Assembly: GCA_944350115.1 (NCBI GenBank)
Contig: CALVNZ010000005.1
Span: forward strand, 1 to 64,000
From: an uncultured Clostridia bacterium
GTDB lineage: Bacteria > Bacillota > Clostridia > Christensenellales > UBA1242
Length of the DNA stretch: 64,000 nt
Reading direction: 5' to 3'
Shown here: in pieces, positions 9,379 through 18,469 of the stretch
Position numbering within the stretch: the first letter of the stretch is position 1
Layout: each line of letters opens with the position of its first letter
Notes under the pieces: generated by a model
The model's input: only the letters and a program-made list of their open reading frames with translations
Databases searched by the model: none
What the model was told of the DNA's origin: nothing
Made by a program: the position numbers and the translations under genes

Positions 9379-10113
9379 ATGAAAAAGTTAAATGTGTTCA
9401 TTTTTAGAAAATATGTTGTAAACATCTGTATTGGATGTTTGTTAGTTCTTATAGGACTAGCAGTTTATTTTGGTGTCACTTTTGGTGGCACAAACAAAGA
9501 AACAAGTGCAGGCCAAGGAGCAATCTATCAAGGAGACACAAGCTCAAACAAAATCAGCCTTATGATCAATGTTTGTTGGGGAACTGAATATCTCAATGAT
9601 ATGCTTGAAATTTTAAATGAAAAAAATGCAAAAGTGACCTTCTTTGTTGGTGGAACATGGGTGGCTGACAATGAACAAATGCTTGTTCAAATGGCTGAAA
9701 ATGGTCATGAAATAGGCAATCACGCTTATTCTCATAAAGACCACGACAAATTGACAGCAGAAAGTTCAAAAAAGGAAATTTCAACAACTCACGCGCTTGT
9801 TAAAAGTATGATAGGGAAAGATATGACTTTGTTTGCTCCTCCAAGTGGCGCTTACAATTCTCAAACAGTCGAAGTGGCGGAGGAATTAGGCTATAAAACC
9901 ATTATGTGGACGCGTGATACAATAGATTGGCGCGACCAAGATGCTGAACTTATTTATAATCGAGCTATCGAAGGCGCAAAAGGTGGAGATTTGATTTTGA
10001 TGCATCCAACAGAATGCACATTGGAAGCTCTTCCAAGAATTATTGACACACTTCAATCACAAGGATTTGAGCTTGTAACGGTGTCGAATAATTTGTCAGG
10101 GCTTGAAAATTGA
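9379..10113 (+). CDS. ylxY: YlxY-type sporulation polysaccharide deacetylase family protein
   Basis: The protein has 244 aa, with one N-terminal membrane segment (about residues 8-32) and an extracytoplasmic NodB-fold domain. The zinc-ligand region HEIGNHAYSH and the later APPSGAY and LILMHP motifs are kept. The first catalytic motif reads INVCWG instead of the FDVAWG or TFDDG types, so the catalytic-base Asp is Asn. This matches my recollection of B. subtilis YlxY, which also follows pnp. Deacetylase activity is therefore doubtful and a structural sporulation role is plausible. I chose ATG 9379 because a GTG 25 codons upstream (9304) lies in the pnp terminator. No Shine-Dalgarno is visible. 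Confidence 0.8.
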   Translation: MKKLNVFIFRKYVVNICIGCLLVLIGLAVYFGVTFGGTNKETSAGQGAIYQGDTSSNKISLMINVCWGTEYLNDMLEILNEKNAKVTFFVGGTWVADNEQMLVQMAENGHEIGNHAYSHKDHDKLTAESSKKEISTTHALVKSMIGKDMTLFAPPSGAYNSQTVEVAEELGYKTIMWTRDTIDWRDQDAELIYNRAIEGAKGGDLILMHPTECTLEALPRIIDTLQSQGFELVTVSNNLSGLEN

Positions 10114-10153
10114 CATTTTGTGAAAAAAATAATGCTTTTTCTTAAAAACATAT

Positions 10154-10182
10154 TTGTCAATTATTTTTTACTATGATATAAT
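10154..10182 (+). promoter_or_regulatory. ftsK promoter giving a leaderless mRNA
   Basis: TTGTCA (10154-10159), 17-nt spacer, TATAAT (10177-10182), which is near-perfect consensus. Only 8 nt separate the -10 box from the ATG at 10191. Transcription should begin at 10188-10191, leaving no room for a ribosome binding site. Confidence 0.85.
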
Positions 10183-10190
10183 AAAGTATC

Positions 10191-12935
10191 ATGGCAAAGT
10201 ATAAAGTTCAAAAAAATAAAAGAACCATATCAGTTCGTGCAAAAAAAATTATAGGCATTTCATTATTAGCATTTTCATGCTTAATGTTTTTCTTCTTGCT
10301 TACAAACCTAGTTGGTTTTATGCAAGATTTTTTATTGGGAACTTTTGGTTATTTTGCTTATCCACTATTTATTATGCTTTTTTTAGGTGGGGCGGCTTTA
10401 TTAAATAACAAAAAATACAAACTTTCAAAAAAATATGCGATATTTTTATATCTTACTATTTTCATGCTTTTGTGCATAATTCAACTTGCAATCGTCGGCG
10501 ATAAGTCGGGCTCTTTTGGCGAATATCTTGCGTTAAATTATTCCAAAAAACACACCGCTGGTGGCATAATTATTGGTCTGTTTAGCACCAGTATTCTTTA
10601 CATGACAAACTATGTTTGGGCGTTTGTTATTTTCTCCGTTTGTTTTGTAATTTGTCTTGCTTTATATATTGATTCAATCATTTATATGCGAAAAAACAGA
10701 GTCAAAGAAAAACCTGTTAAACTTGCAATTAAAGAGGTTAAAGAAGAAAAGCCAGAACAGGAAGAAATCAATGTTGTCATGAGTGGAAACATAGAGAAAA
10801 AACTTTCAAGACAAGAAGCGATTAAACAAAAATTGGGGCTTTCTCGCAGAACAATTGCAGAGCCTATTCAGGTTGAAACTCCAAAACAGCAAACTGATCC
10901 AAGAAAACTTGAAGGCGAAGAATTGAAAAAATATTTATTGACACCACCAGAATTAGATGTCAACAATTTCTTTAATGAAAGTGCAAGAGCTTATGTAAGA
11001 AATGGTGTGACAAATGATGTCACCAGACGCGAAATAGACAGAAATTTAAATTCTTTAAAGCAAGAAAACAATTCTCCAATTATTTCAGATTCTTCTCCAT
11101 TAAAAGTGTCTACGGCGCAACCAGAACAGCTGGTTTCTGAGGCTGATGATATAATAAGAGAAGTTATTGAGGAAAGCAACTTTACTCGTGCAAGTCAGCT
11201 TTCAGTTGAGGACATCCAAAACGAAGAAAGAGTTTCTTCAAACGAAACTCGCTCATTTGAAAGAGAAAACAGAGATTTTGGAAGAGATTTGAGAAGGGAT
11301 CGTAGTTTTGATTCAACTGACAGAAAACCTATGAGTGAACGAGAACTTGCTGATAGAATAACAGCAGGGGCGGAAGGTCGTGCGGATTTTGATAGAAACA
11401 GACGTTTTGTAAATTTAAATAATAACGAAGAAGAAAAAACAGAAACAAAAGAAGAAGATGTTAAGCCTTATCGTTATGTCCGACCTTCAATTGATTTGGT
11501 GACAACACGCTCAACAGATATGAGTGACCTTGATGACGACATTGCAACCAAAACAATAATTTTGGAAAACACATTGCAAGAGTTTGGCGTTCCGGCGAAA
11601 GTTCAAAATGTTGTTATAGGACCAGCCGTGACAAGATATGAACTGGAAATGCCAATGGGAATCACTGTTAAAAAGATTCTCAATCTTTCAAGTGATATTG
11701 CTTTGGCTTTGGAAGCAAACGGGGGAGATGTCCGTATTGAAGCACCTGTGCCAGGAAGAAATGTTGTGGGCATAGAAGTCCCAAACGATAAAGTTGCAAC
11801 CGTTTCACTGCGAGATGTTTTAATTTCAAACGAATTTAATTCTGCAAAATCACCTCTTACCTTTGCAGTGGGAAAGGATATTTCCGGGAACATTAAAGTT
11901 GGCGCATTAAACAAAATGCCACACCTTTTGATTGCGGGAACAACAGGTTCTGGTAAGAGTGTTATGCTTAACAACATCATCATTTCTTTGCTTTACAAGT
12001 CTTCGCCAGAAGATTGCAGACTTTTGCTTATAGATCCAAAACAAGTGGAGTTTACGCCTTATGAAGGGATTCCGCATTTAGTTGTTCCAAAGGTCATCAC
12101 TGATGTGACAAAAGCGGCAAATGCTTTGCAATGGGCGTTGGATGAAATGGAAAGACGTTTTAGATTAATTCGTGAAGCCAGAGTAAAAGACATTGATGAA
12201 TATAATTTCACGCCAGAAGTCTTGAATGGCAAAAAGAAAAAGATGCCTTACATTGTTATAATAATTGATGAGTTTGCTGATTTTATAATGCAAGGCAAAA
12301 AAGAAATTGAAGATAGAATCATCAGGCTTGGACAAAAAGCAAGAGCGTCAGGCATACATTTAATTTTAGCTACACAAAGGCCAACCGCCGAATTTGTAAC
12401 TGGTGGAATAAAAGCAAACTTCCCTTCGAGGATTGCGTTTAAAGTTGCAAGCAGAGTGAATTCCGATGTTATTTTGGGAATGACAGGAGCAGAGAAATTG
12501 TTGGGGCATGGTGACATGCTTTATGCTCCGCAAGAATATTCCGCAGCTCCAAAGCGTGTGCAAGGTTGTTTTATCACCACAAAAGAGATTGCAGATATTG
12601 TTAATTATGTTTCAGTTAATAACGAACCTATCTTTGACCCAGCTGTTCAAGAAGCCATAAACAACGCACCAAAGAATCAAGGTGGGGAACAAGGTGAAAG
12701 AGGAGGCGGAATGGATCCTCTTCTTCCAGAAGCATTAAAAATGGTTATTGACAGCGGTCAAGCTTCGACGTCAATGATTCAACGCCGACTTTCAATAGGT
12801 TATCCTCGTGCAGGCAAAATCATTGACCAAATGACTGAAATGGGCTACATCTCCGCAGCTGATGGGGCAAAACCAAGAAATGTTTATATAACGCTTGAAG
12901 AATACTATCAAATCTTTGGCGACAATTATGACTAA
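10191..12935 (+). CDS. ftsK: DNA translocase FtsK/SpoIIIE
   Basis: This membrane-anchored, ATP-driven double-strand DNA pump clears chromosomes from the division septum and, in sporulation, packs DNA into the forespore. The protein has 914 aa. Four to five membrane segments lie in residues 20-165, followed by a charged linker (about 180-430) and a RecA-like motor with Walker A GTTGSGKSV near residue 585 and Walker B IVIIIDEFAD. A C-terminal winged-helix gamma domain (about 845-912) reads ASTSMIQRRLSIGYPRAGK. The mRNA appears leaderless. It precedes rimO, as in other Firmicutes. Confidence 0.95.
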   Translation: MAKYKVQKNKRTISVRAKKIIGISLLAFSCLMFFFLLTNLVGFMQDFLLGTFGYFAYPLFIMLFLGGAALLNNKKYKLSKKYAIFLYLTIFMLLCIIQLAIVGDKSGSFGEYLALNYSKKHTAGGIIIGLFSTSILYMTNYVWAFVIFSVCFVICLALYIDSIIYMRKNRVKEKPVKLAIKEVKEEKPEQEEINVVMSGNIEKKLSRQEAIKQKLGLSRRTIAEPIQVETPKQQTDPRKLEGEELKKYLLTPPELDVNNFFNESARAYVRNGVTNDVTRREIDRNLNSLKQENNSPIISDSSPLKVSTAQPEQLVSEADDIIREVIEESNFTRASQLSVEDIQNEERVSSNETRSFERENRDFGRDLRRDRSFDSTDRKPMSERELADRITAGAEGRADFDRNRRFVNLNNNEEEKTETKEEDVKPYRYVRPSIDLVTTRSTDMSDLDDDIATKTIILENTLQEFGVPAKVQNVVIGPAVTRYELEMPMGITVKKILNLSSDIALALEANGGDVRIEAPVPGRNVVGIEVPNDKVATVSLRDVLISNEFNSAKSPLTFAVGKDISGNIKVGALNKMPHLLIAGTTGSGKSVMLNNIIISLLYKSSPEDCRLLLIDPKQVEFTPYEGIPHLVVPKVITDVTKAANALQWALDEMERRFRLIREARVKDIDEYNFTPEVLNGKKKKMPYIVIIIDEFADFIMQGKKEIEDRIIRLGQKARASGIHLILATQRPTAEFVTGGIKANFPSRIAFKVASRVNSDVILGMTGAEKLLGHGDMLYAPQEYSAAPKRVQGCFITTKEIADIVNYVSVNNEPIFDPAVQEAINNAPKNQGGEQGERGGGMDPLLPEALKMVIDSGQASTSMIQRRLSIGYPRAGKIIDQMTEMGYISAADGAKPRNVYITLEEYYQIFGDNYD

Positions 12936-12949
12936 CAGGTGAGACGGCG

Positions 12950-14272
12950 ATGACAAAAGATGAATTAATTAAAAAGAAAGTTTCTGCGATAAGTTTAGGT
13001 TGCGATAAAAACAGAGTAGATTTGGAAAAAATGCTTTTTAGTTTGGCTGACTATGGCTTTAAACTAGTGGGAGATGTTGAAGAAGCAGATATAGTTTTGG
13101 TCAACACCTGTGCATTTATTTTGCCAGCTAGAGAAGAAGCGATTGAAAATATTTTGGAAATGGAGCAACTGAAAAAACAAGCGAAAATTGAAAAATTGAT
13201 TGTTACAGGTTGTCTTCCAAACAAACATTTTAATGAAATTAAAGAGTCTTTTTCAAATGTTGATGCTTTTGTACAAACAAAAGATAACGACAAGATTGTC
13301 AATATTATTGAAGACCTTTATAATGTTAAAAAATCAAAGTGTTCTGACTCTTATGAAAGAATACTTACTACATCTTGTGGTTATGCTTATTTAAAAATCG
13401 CAGATGGTTGCAATAATGTTTGTGCTTATTGCACAATTCCACGTATTAGAGGTCCATATAAAAGTGAAAAAATGGACAAGATCATCGATGAAGCAAAATT
13501 TTTGGCAAAACAAGGTGTAAAAGAACTTATCATCGTTGCACAAGACACCACTCGCTATGGCATTGATTTATATGGCGAGCCAAAACTTTTGGAACTTTTA
13601 AAGAAACTTGTAAAAGTCAAGGGGATTGAATGGATAAGATTGCATTATGCTTATCCTGAAATGATTGACAGCGAACTTTTAAATTTTATTGAATTAGAAC
13701 CAAAAATGTGCAAATATTTGGACATTCCAATGCAACACATTGATGACGATGTTTTGGCAAAGATGAGAAGAAAACACAATGAGCTTTCAACCAGAGCACT
13801 TGTAAACGAAATAAAATCTTTGCATCCAGACATAAAAATCAGGTCAACTTTTATTGTTGGACATCCAGGTGAAACAAGAAAAGCGTTTGGAAAACTTTTG
13901 AAATTTTTAAAGCAAACAAAACTTGATTTTGTAGGATTTTTCCCTTATTGGAAAGAAGAGGGAACTGTTAGCTATTACATGAAAGGGCAAAAGTCAGCTC
14001 TGACAAAAAAATTAAGGTTGAAAAAAGCACTGAAAGTCCAAATGAAGATTGCTTTTGAAAATGCAAAAAAACAATTAGGGCAGGAGGCTACTGTTTTAAT
14101 TGATGAATTTGACGAAAGTGATGGAACTTTTGTAGGACACACTAATTTTCTCTCTCCATCAGTTGACTTTGGTGTCAAAATTGTAGATAATAATAGTATC
14201 GAAATCGGACAATTCGTCAAAGTTTGTTTAGTTGATTTTGATGGAAATTTTTATAAAGGAGAATTAAAGTGA
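12950..14272 (+). CDS. rimO: Ribosomal protein S12 methylthiotransferase RimO
   Basis: RimO is a radical SAM enzyme that methylthiolates an aspartate of ribosomal protein S12. The protein has 440 aa. The N-terminal MTTase domain begins with SLGCDKNRVDLEKM, the radical SAM cysteines are in CNNVCAYC (about residue 155), and a C-terminal TRAM domain is present (about 380-440). DKNRVD and the pgsA/ftsK neighbourhood separate it from MiaB. The start has an AGGTGAG ribosome binding site. Its stop overlaps the GTG start of pgsA, so the two are coupled. Confidence 0.93.
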   Translation: MTKDELIKKKVSAISLGCDKNRVDLEKMLFSLADYGFKLVGDVEEADIVLVNTCAFILPAREEAIENILEMEQLKKQAKIEKLIVTGCLPNKHFNEIKESFSNVDAFVQTKDNDKIVNIIEDLYNVKKSKCSDSYERILTTSCGYAYLKIADGCNNVCAYCTIPRIRGPYKSEKMDKIIDEAKFLAKQGVKELIIVAQDTTRYGIDLYGEPKLLELLKKLVKVKGIEWIRLHYAYPEMIDSELLNFIELEPKMCKYLDIPMQHIDDDVLAKMRRKHNELSTRALVNEIKSLHPDIKIRSTFIVGHPGETRKAFGKLLKFLKQTKLDFVGFFPYWKEEGTVSYYMKGQKSALTKKLRLKKALKVQMKIAFENAKKQLGQEATVLIDEFDESDGTFVGHTNFLSPSVDFGVKIVDNNSIEIGQFVKVCLVDFDGNFYKGELK

Positions 14273-15132
14273 ATTTACCAAACAAAATCACAATTTCAAG
14301 AATCTGTTTAATTCCACTTGTTTTGTTTTTCTTTTTAGCTGATTTTATTCCTTATGGTAAACTTGTTGCAGCACTTATTTTTGGTATTGCAGCAATCACT
14401 GACAACATTGATGGAAGAATAGCAAGAAAAAGAAACATGGTGACAGATTTAGGAAAATTTTTAGATCCTATTGCTGACAAAGTGCTTGTCACATCAGGGC
14501 TTTTGCTCATCATTGCATATCCAATAGTTGGAGAAGGCATTTTGCAACCACTTCCAATCGTATTGCCAGTTTGGGCGGGCGTTTTGTGTGCATCTCTTAT
14601 GCTTGCAAGAGAGCTTATTATCAGCGCATTTAGACAAATCGCAGCCACCAAAAATCTTGTGTTGGCAGCAGATAAATCAGGGAAAATTAAAGCCTTTTTC
14701 CAAGATATTACAATATTTTTATATATGATTTTTGCGTTCATGGTTCAAGAGTTCTATCCAACAATTCAAGGTGTGCCATACACGGTGATAAACATCGTAT
14801 TGCTTGTTTTGCTTGCAGTGTCAACTATTCTTACAATTACATCAGGAATCAATTATGTTGTTAAAAACAAATCTGTTCTTAAAAATGGGGATTCTAAATC
14901 AGAAGAAATTATGCGTTATGACATGATTATTCCTGCTGTTTTGAGAGAGTTTATTGAAGAAGGAATTGTTAGTGAGGCAAAAATTTCTGAAAGATTTAAT
15001 GTAAATCGTAAACGCGCGAACAAAATTATTAAAGACATGATTGATCTTGGTTATATTTCAAACGAAAAAGAAAGCAATGAACATGAAATTTTGATGACGG
15101 AAGAAGATTTTAAGGAAACTTTTGAAGATTAA
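14269..15132 (+). CDS. pgsA: CDP-diacylglycerol-glycerol-3-phosphate phosphatidyltransferase fused to a winged-helix domain
   Basis: PgsA makes phosphatidylglycerol phosphate in the membrane. The CDP-alcohol phosphotransferase motif is intact: D45, D48, G49, A52, R53, G62, D66 and D70. Multi-span helices reach about residue 197. Normal PgsA is about 180-200 aa, but this one is 287 aa. Residues about 215-280 form an extra soluble module (IPAVLREFIEEGIVSEAKIS, then NRKRANKIIKDMIDLGYIS). It resembles the FtsK gamma winged helix encoded 1.5 kb upstream (ASTSMIQRRL, AGKIIDQMTEMGYIS). It starts with GTG after AAAGGAG, overlapping rimO by 4 nt. The fusion is unusual. Confidence 0.92.
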   Translation: MNLPNKITISRICLIPLVLFFFLADFIPYGKLVAALIFGIAAITDNIDGRIARKRNMVTDLGKFLDPIADKVLVTSGLLLIIAYPIVGEGILQPLPIVLPVWAGVLCASLMLARELIISAFRQIAATKNLVLAADKSGKIKAFFQDITIFLYMIFAFMVQEFYPTIQGVPYTVINIVLLVLLAVSTILTITSGINYVVKNKSVLKNGDSKSEEIMRYDMIIPAVLREFIEEGIVSEAKISERFNVNRKRANKIIKDMIDLGYISNEKESNEHEILMTEEDFKETFED

Positions 15133-15142
15133 GAGGTGAAAG

Positions 15143-16168
15143 ATGGATAAAAAATTAAGCAAGGCAGATGCACTTACGGAAGCATTAATTCAAATCGAAA
15201 AACAATATGGCAAAGGTGCAATCATGAAACTTGGTGACAGCACAAATCAAAAAGTTGATGTCATTCCAACAGGTTGTTTGACGCTTGATCTTGCTTTGGG
15301 AATTGGTGGAGTGCCAAGAGGAAGAGTTGTTGAAATTTATGGGCCAGAATCTTCTGGTAAAACTACAGTTTCTTTGCATATTATTGCAGAAGCACAAAAA
15401 CTTGGAGGAACTGCGGCTTTTATTGACGCAGAACATGCTTTGGATCCAAGTTATGCAGAAAAGCTTGGTGTAGTTTTAAAAGATTTGTACATCTCTCAAC
15501 CAGACAATGGGGAACAAGCTTTGAACATTTGTGATATGCTTGTTAGATCTGGTGGGGTTGATGTCGTTGTTGTTGACTCTGTTGCTGCATTGACTCCAAA
15601 AGCTGAAATTGATGGAGAGATGGGCGACAATCATGTTGGTTTGCAAGCAAGAATGATGTCACAAGCGCTTAGAAAACTTACTGGTGCAATAAACAAATCA
15701 AACACGACAGTCATTTTCATCAATCAATTGCGAGATAAAATTGGCGTGATCTATGGATCTCCAGAAACAACAGCAGGCGGAAAGGCGTTGAAATTCTATG
15801 CAAGCGTAAGGCTTGATGTTAGAAAAGGCGAAGCAATTAAAGATGGAGCTAATGTAATTGGAAACAAAACAAAAGTGAAAGTTGTTAAAAACAAATTAGC
15901 ACCTCCATTTAAAGTTGCAGATTTTGAAATTATTTATGGAAAAGGCATTTCAAAAACAGGTTGTATTGTAGATCTAGCTTTGCAATTTGGAATCATTAAA
16001 AAATCTGGTTCATGGTTTGCTTACAACGATGAAAAAATTGGACAAGGAAAAGAAAACACAAAAGCATATCTTGAATCAAATCCAGAAATTTACAAAGAGA
16101 TTGAAGATCAAATAAAACAGGCTGTTTCAAATGCAGGTTTGCCAACTGAAATAGGTGATGAGGAATAA
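15143..16168 (+). CDS. recA: Recombinase RecA
   Basis: RecA forms filaments on single-stranded DNA for strand exchange and SOS induction. The protein has 341 aa. Walker A is GPESSGKTT (about residue 69), Walker B is [12 protein letters not shown], and the L2 region has [10 protein letters not shown]. The ribosome binding site AGAGGTG precedes the ATG, 10 nt after pgsA. I see no clear SOS operator upstream, so transcription may come from the ftsK-rimO-pgsA side or a weaker promoter. Its terminator lies inside the end of the convergent pbp gene. Confidence 0.98.
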   Translation: MDKKLSKADALTEALIQIEKQYGKGAIMKLGDSTNQKVDVIPTGCLTLDLALGIGGVPRGRVVEIYGPESSGKTTVSLHIIAEAQKLGGTAAFIDAEHALDPSYAEKLGVVLKDLYISQPDNGEQALNICDMLVRSGGVDVVVVDSVAALTPKAEIDGEMGDNHVGLQARMMSQALRKLTGAINKSNTTVIFINQLRDKIGVIYGSPETTAGGKALKFYASVRLDVRKGEAIKDGANVIGNKTKVKVVKNKLAPPFKVADFEIIYGKGISKTGCIVDLALQFGIIKKSGSWFAYNDEKIGQGKENTKAYLESNPEIYKEIEDQIKQAVSNAGLPTEIGDEE

Positions 16169-16169
16169 T

Positions 16170-18401
16170 TTAAACAAACCATTTTCGTTTGGTTGAGGAG
16201 CGTTGCTCCTCTTTTTTTTGACTTTGAGTTGATTGCAGATCGGCAAAATTAAAAGTTTGTTCTTTTGTGTTTTTTTCATCAAAACCATAGAGTATTTTTA
16301 AATTATTTTTAACATGAAGTGTCAAAGTTTTTTCGCCCGAAAATCCAGAAGCTTTTTGTAAAAACTCTTTGCCGTCATAGAAATTGTAATCAATGTGACT
16401 TTGAGAATTAAATGTTACAGTAATTAGCCCATTTTTTTCAGACACTTTAAACTGCGTTTCTGGAAGTGTTGAAAAAGTTGTCGCATATTCTTTTGGCTCA
16501 TTAAATCTTGAAAAAAGTGCCGTGGTTTTAAAACGTTCAGGAGTGTTTGGAAGAGCAAGTTTTGCCAAATGTTCGTTTTCCAAACTCACTAGATCAATTT
16601 CTTTTTCTGTGATGCACTCCGGCATAGTGAACACTTCGTTTTCGGCTGATTTAAAGTACTCTTTTACACATCTTGTTGGTTGATTTCCGCCAGCGACATA
16701 GATTGGAGAGTTGTCTAAATTTCCAACCCAAATTCCACAAACTTCGCATGGTGAATAAGTGATGTTGTATGCGTCAATATTGTCTTTTCCTCTGCCGACA
16801 GTGCCTGTTTTTGAAGCCAAAGGCATTTCTAAATCTGCAAGTGCTTTTGCTGTTCCTGTTTTAGCAGATTCTGTGAGCATTGTGGTCATAAGATAAGCTG
16901 TGTCTTCTCTTAAAACTTGCTTTTCTTCTGGTTTGTGATGATATAAAATTTTGCCATTTTCATCAGTTATGTATTCGACAAATTTTGCAGGTGCAAATTT
17001 TCCTAAATTAGGAAAAGTTGAGTATGCACTTGCAAGTGTTAATAAATTTTCACCATAAGTCATTCCGCCAAGTGCCAACGCGTAAGAATCATCTTTTTCG
17101 TCAAAAGTTAAGCCAAGGTCTGAAGCATAATTTTTTGCTTTCTCAATGCCAACATAAGACAAAACTTTGATTGCTGGGATGTTTATTGATTTTGACAAAG
17201 CTTCTGTTGCACTGACATAACCGCGGTATTTTCCGTCAACATTTTTTGGCGCATATCCATTTAAAACCAAAGGTTCGTCGACAAGTTGTGTGATAGGGGT
17301 GATCAAATCTTCGTTTAATGCTGGAGCATAAACAAGCAAAGGTTTCATGATAGAGCCCGGTTGTCTTTTTGCATCTAAAATTTTGTAAGCACTGCTTCCA
17401 ATGTAAGCTGAAACTGCATGTTTTTTGACATCGATCACAATTCCAGCGTGATCGGCAGTCATAAAATTTTCACTATTCAATGCTTTTTCAAGACGACTTT
17501 GCTTTTCTTTGTCTTGATAAGTGTGAATTTTATATCCAGCAATTGCAATAGATTTTGCTGGCATATTCAAAATTTGGCACGCTTCACTTAATGCCGCTTC
17601 TGAATAGGAATTCAGAGTGTTTTTATTTTCAGTTTGCAAGTTTAATTTTATCGGTTGGCATTTTGATTGCACTAATTCTTCTTCAGTTATATAGCCATCT
17701 TTGTTCATTTCATCAAGCACTAAATTTCTTCTTTTTAAAGCCATGTCTTCTTTAAGAATAGGCGAATATTTGCTTGGAGATTTGATCATGCCTGCAAGTA
17801 AAGCACTTTCTTCAAGAGTAAGTTTGCTTGCTGGTTTTGAAAAGTAATAATTTGCAGCATTTTCGATCCCGTAACAGTTGTTACCATAATAAATGACGTT
17901 CAAATATTTTTCTAAAATCTGGTCTTTTGAATAACTTGCTTCAAGTTTTTTTGTTAATGCGATTTCTTTAAGTTTTCTGTCAAATGTTTTTTCAGAAGAA
18001 AGATGTGTGTTTTTGATCAGTTGTTGACTAATGGTGGATGCGCCTTCCTTTAAACTTTTTGACAACAAATTCGAAAGCGCAGCTTTTGCGATGCGCTTAT
18101 AGTTTAATCCGTTGTGATTGTAAAAATTTTTGTCTTCAATTGATATAAAAGCATTTTTAGTGTAGGCAGGCAGAGTAAGAAGTTCAGCGTAAGATTGAGA
18201 AGAAGTGTTGTCCTCATTTAAGAGTCGGTTTTCAAAGTCGTAAATTTGAACATTAGCACTTGGTGAAGACAAAAGCTCTTCATTTAACTTTAAAGCGCTA
18301 AATTTGACAAGTTTTATTCCAACAAAAAGAGAAAGAGAAAGGCCAAGCGTAAAGACGCAAATAAACAAGGTTATAAGCGATATTTTGACAAATTTCTTCA
18401 T
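16170..18401 (-). CDS. Class A penicillin-binding protein (PBP1A-like)
   Basis: This bifunctional peptidoglycan glycosyltransferase/transpeptidase has 743 aa. There is one N-terminal membrane anchor (about residues 8-32). The GT51 domain has the catalytic Glu in EDKNFYNHNG and the STISQQLIKN motif. The transpeptidase domain has SxxK in GSIMKP, SxN in SINIPA, and KTG in SKTGTVG. The C-terminus is short, hydrophilic and Lys/Ser-rich, and it is encoded across the recA terminator. The gene converges with recA and diverges from miaB. No clear Shine-Dalgarno is seen before the ATG. Confidence 0.93.
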   Translation of the reverse strand: MKKFVKISLITLFICVFTLGLSLSLFVGIKLVKFSALKLNEELLSSPSANVQIYDFENRLLNEDNTSSQSYAELLTLPAYTKNAFISIEDKNFYNHNGLNYKRIAKAALSNLLSKSLKEGASTISQQLIKNTHLSSEKTFDRKLKEIALTKKLEASYSKDQILEKYLNVIYYGNNCYGIENAANYYFSKPASKLTLEESALLAGMIKSPSKYSPILKEDMALKRRNLVLDEMNKDGYITEEELVQSKCQPIKLNLQTENKNTLNSYSEAALSEACQILNMPAKSIAIAGYKIHTYQDKEKQSRLEKALNSENFMTADHAGIVIDVKKHAVSAYIGSSAYKILDAKRQPGSIMKPLLVYAPALNEDLITPITQLVDEPLVLNGYAPKNVDGKYRGYVSATEALSKSINIPAIKVLSYVGIEKAKNYASDLGLTFDEKDDSYALALGGMTYGENLLTLASAYSTFPNLGKFAPAKFVEYITDENGKILYHHKPEEKQVLREDTAYLMTTMLTESAKTGTAKALADLEMPLASKTGTVGRGKDNIDAYNITYSPCEVCGIWVGNLDNSPIYVAGGNQPTRCVKEYFKSAENEVFTMPECITEKEIDLVSLENEHLAKLALPNTPERFKTTALFSRFNEPKEYATTFSTLPETQFKVSEKNGLITVTFNSQSHIDYNFYDGKEFLQKASGFSGEKTLTLHVKNNLKILYGFDEKNTKEQTFNFADLQSTQSQKKEEQRSSTKRKWFV
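16195..16219 (+). terminator. recA terminator embedded in the convergent pbp gene
   Basis: GAGGAGC (16195-16201), loop GTT, GCTCCTC (16205-16211), then eight T. The hairpin lies within the last 17 codons of the leftward penicillin-binding protein gene. Confidence 0.85.
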
Positions 18402-18434
18402 ATTTCTTAATATGCCACTTTAAAAGCAAAATAT

Positions 18435-18463
18435 TTGCAAAAATTTTTCTTTTTTTGTATACT
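18435..18463 (+). promoter_or_regulatory. miaB promoter giving a leaderless mRNA
   Basis: TTGCAA (18435-18440), 17-nt spacer, TATACT (18458-18463). The ATG at 18470 is exactly 7 nt downstream of the -10 end, which is the expected +1 position. Confidence 0.85.
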
Positions 18464-18469
18464 AGAACT

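Noticed and set aside
15090-15142. LexA operator before recA
   Set aside because: No GAAC-N4-GTTC-type palindrome is present in the short gap or in the end of pgsA.
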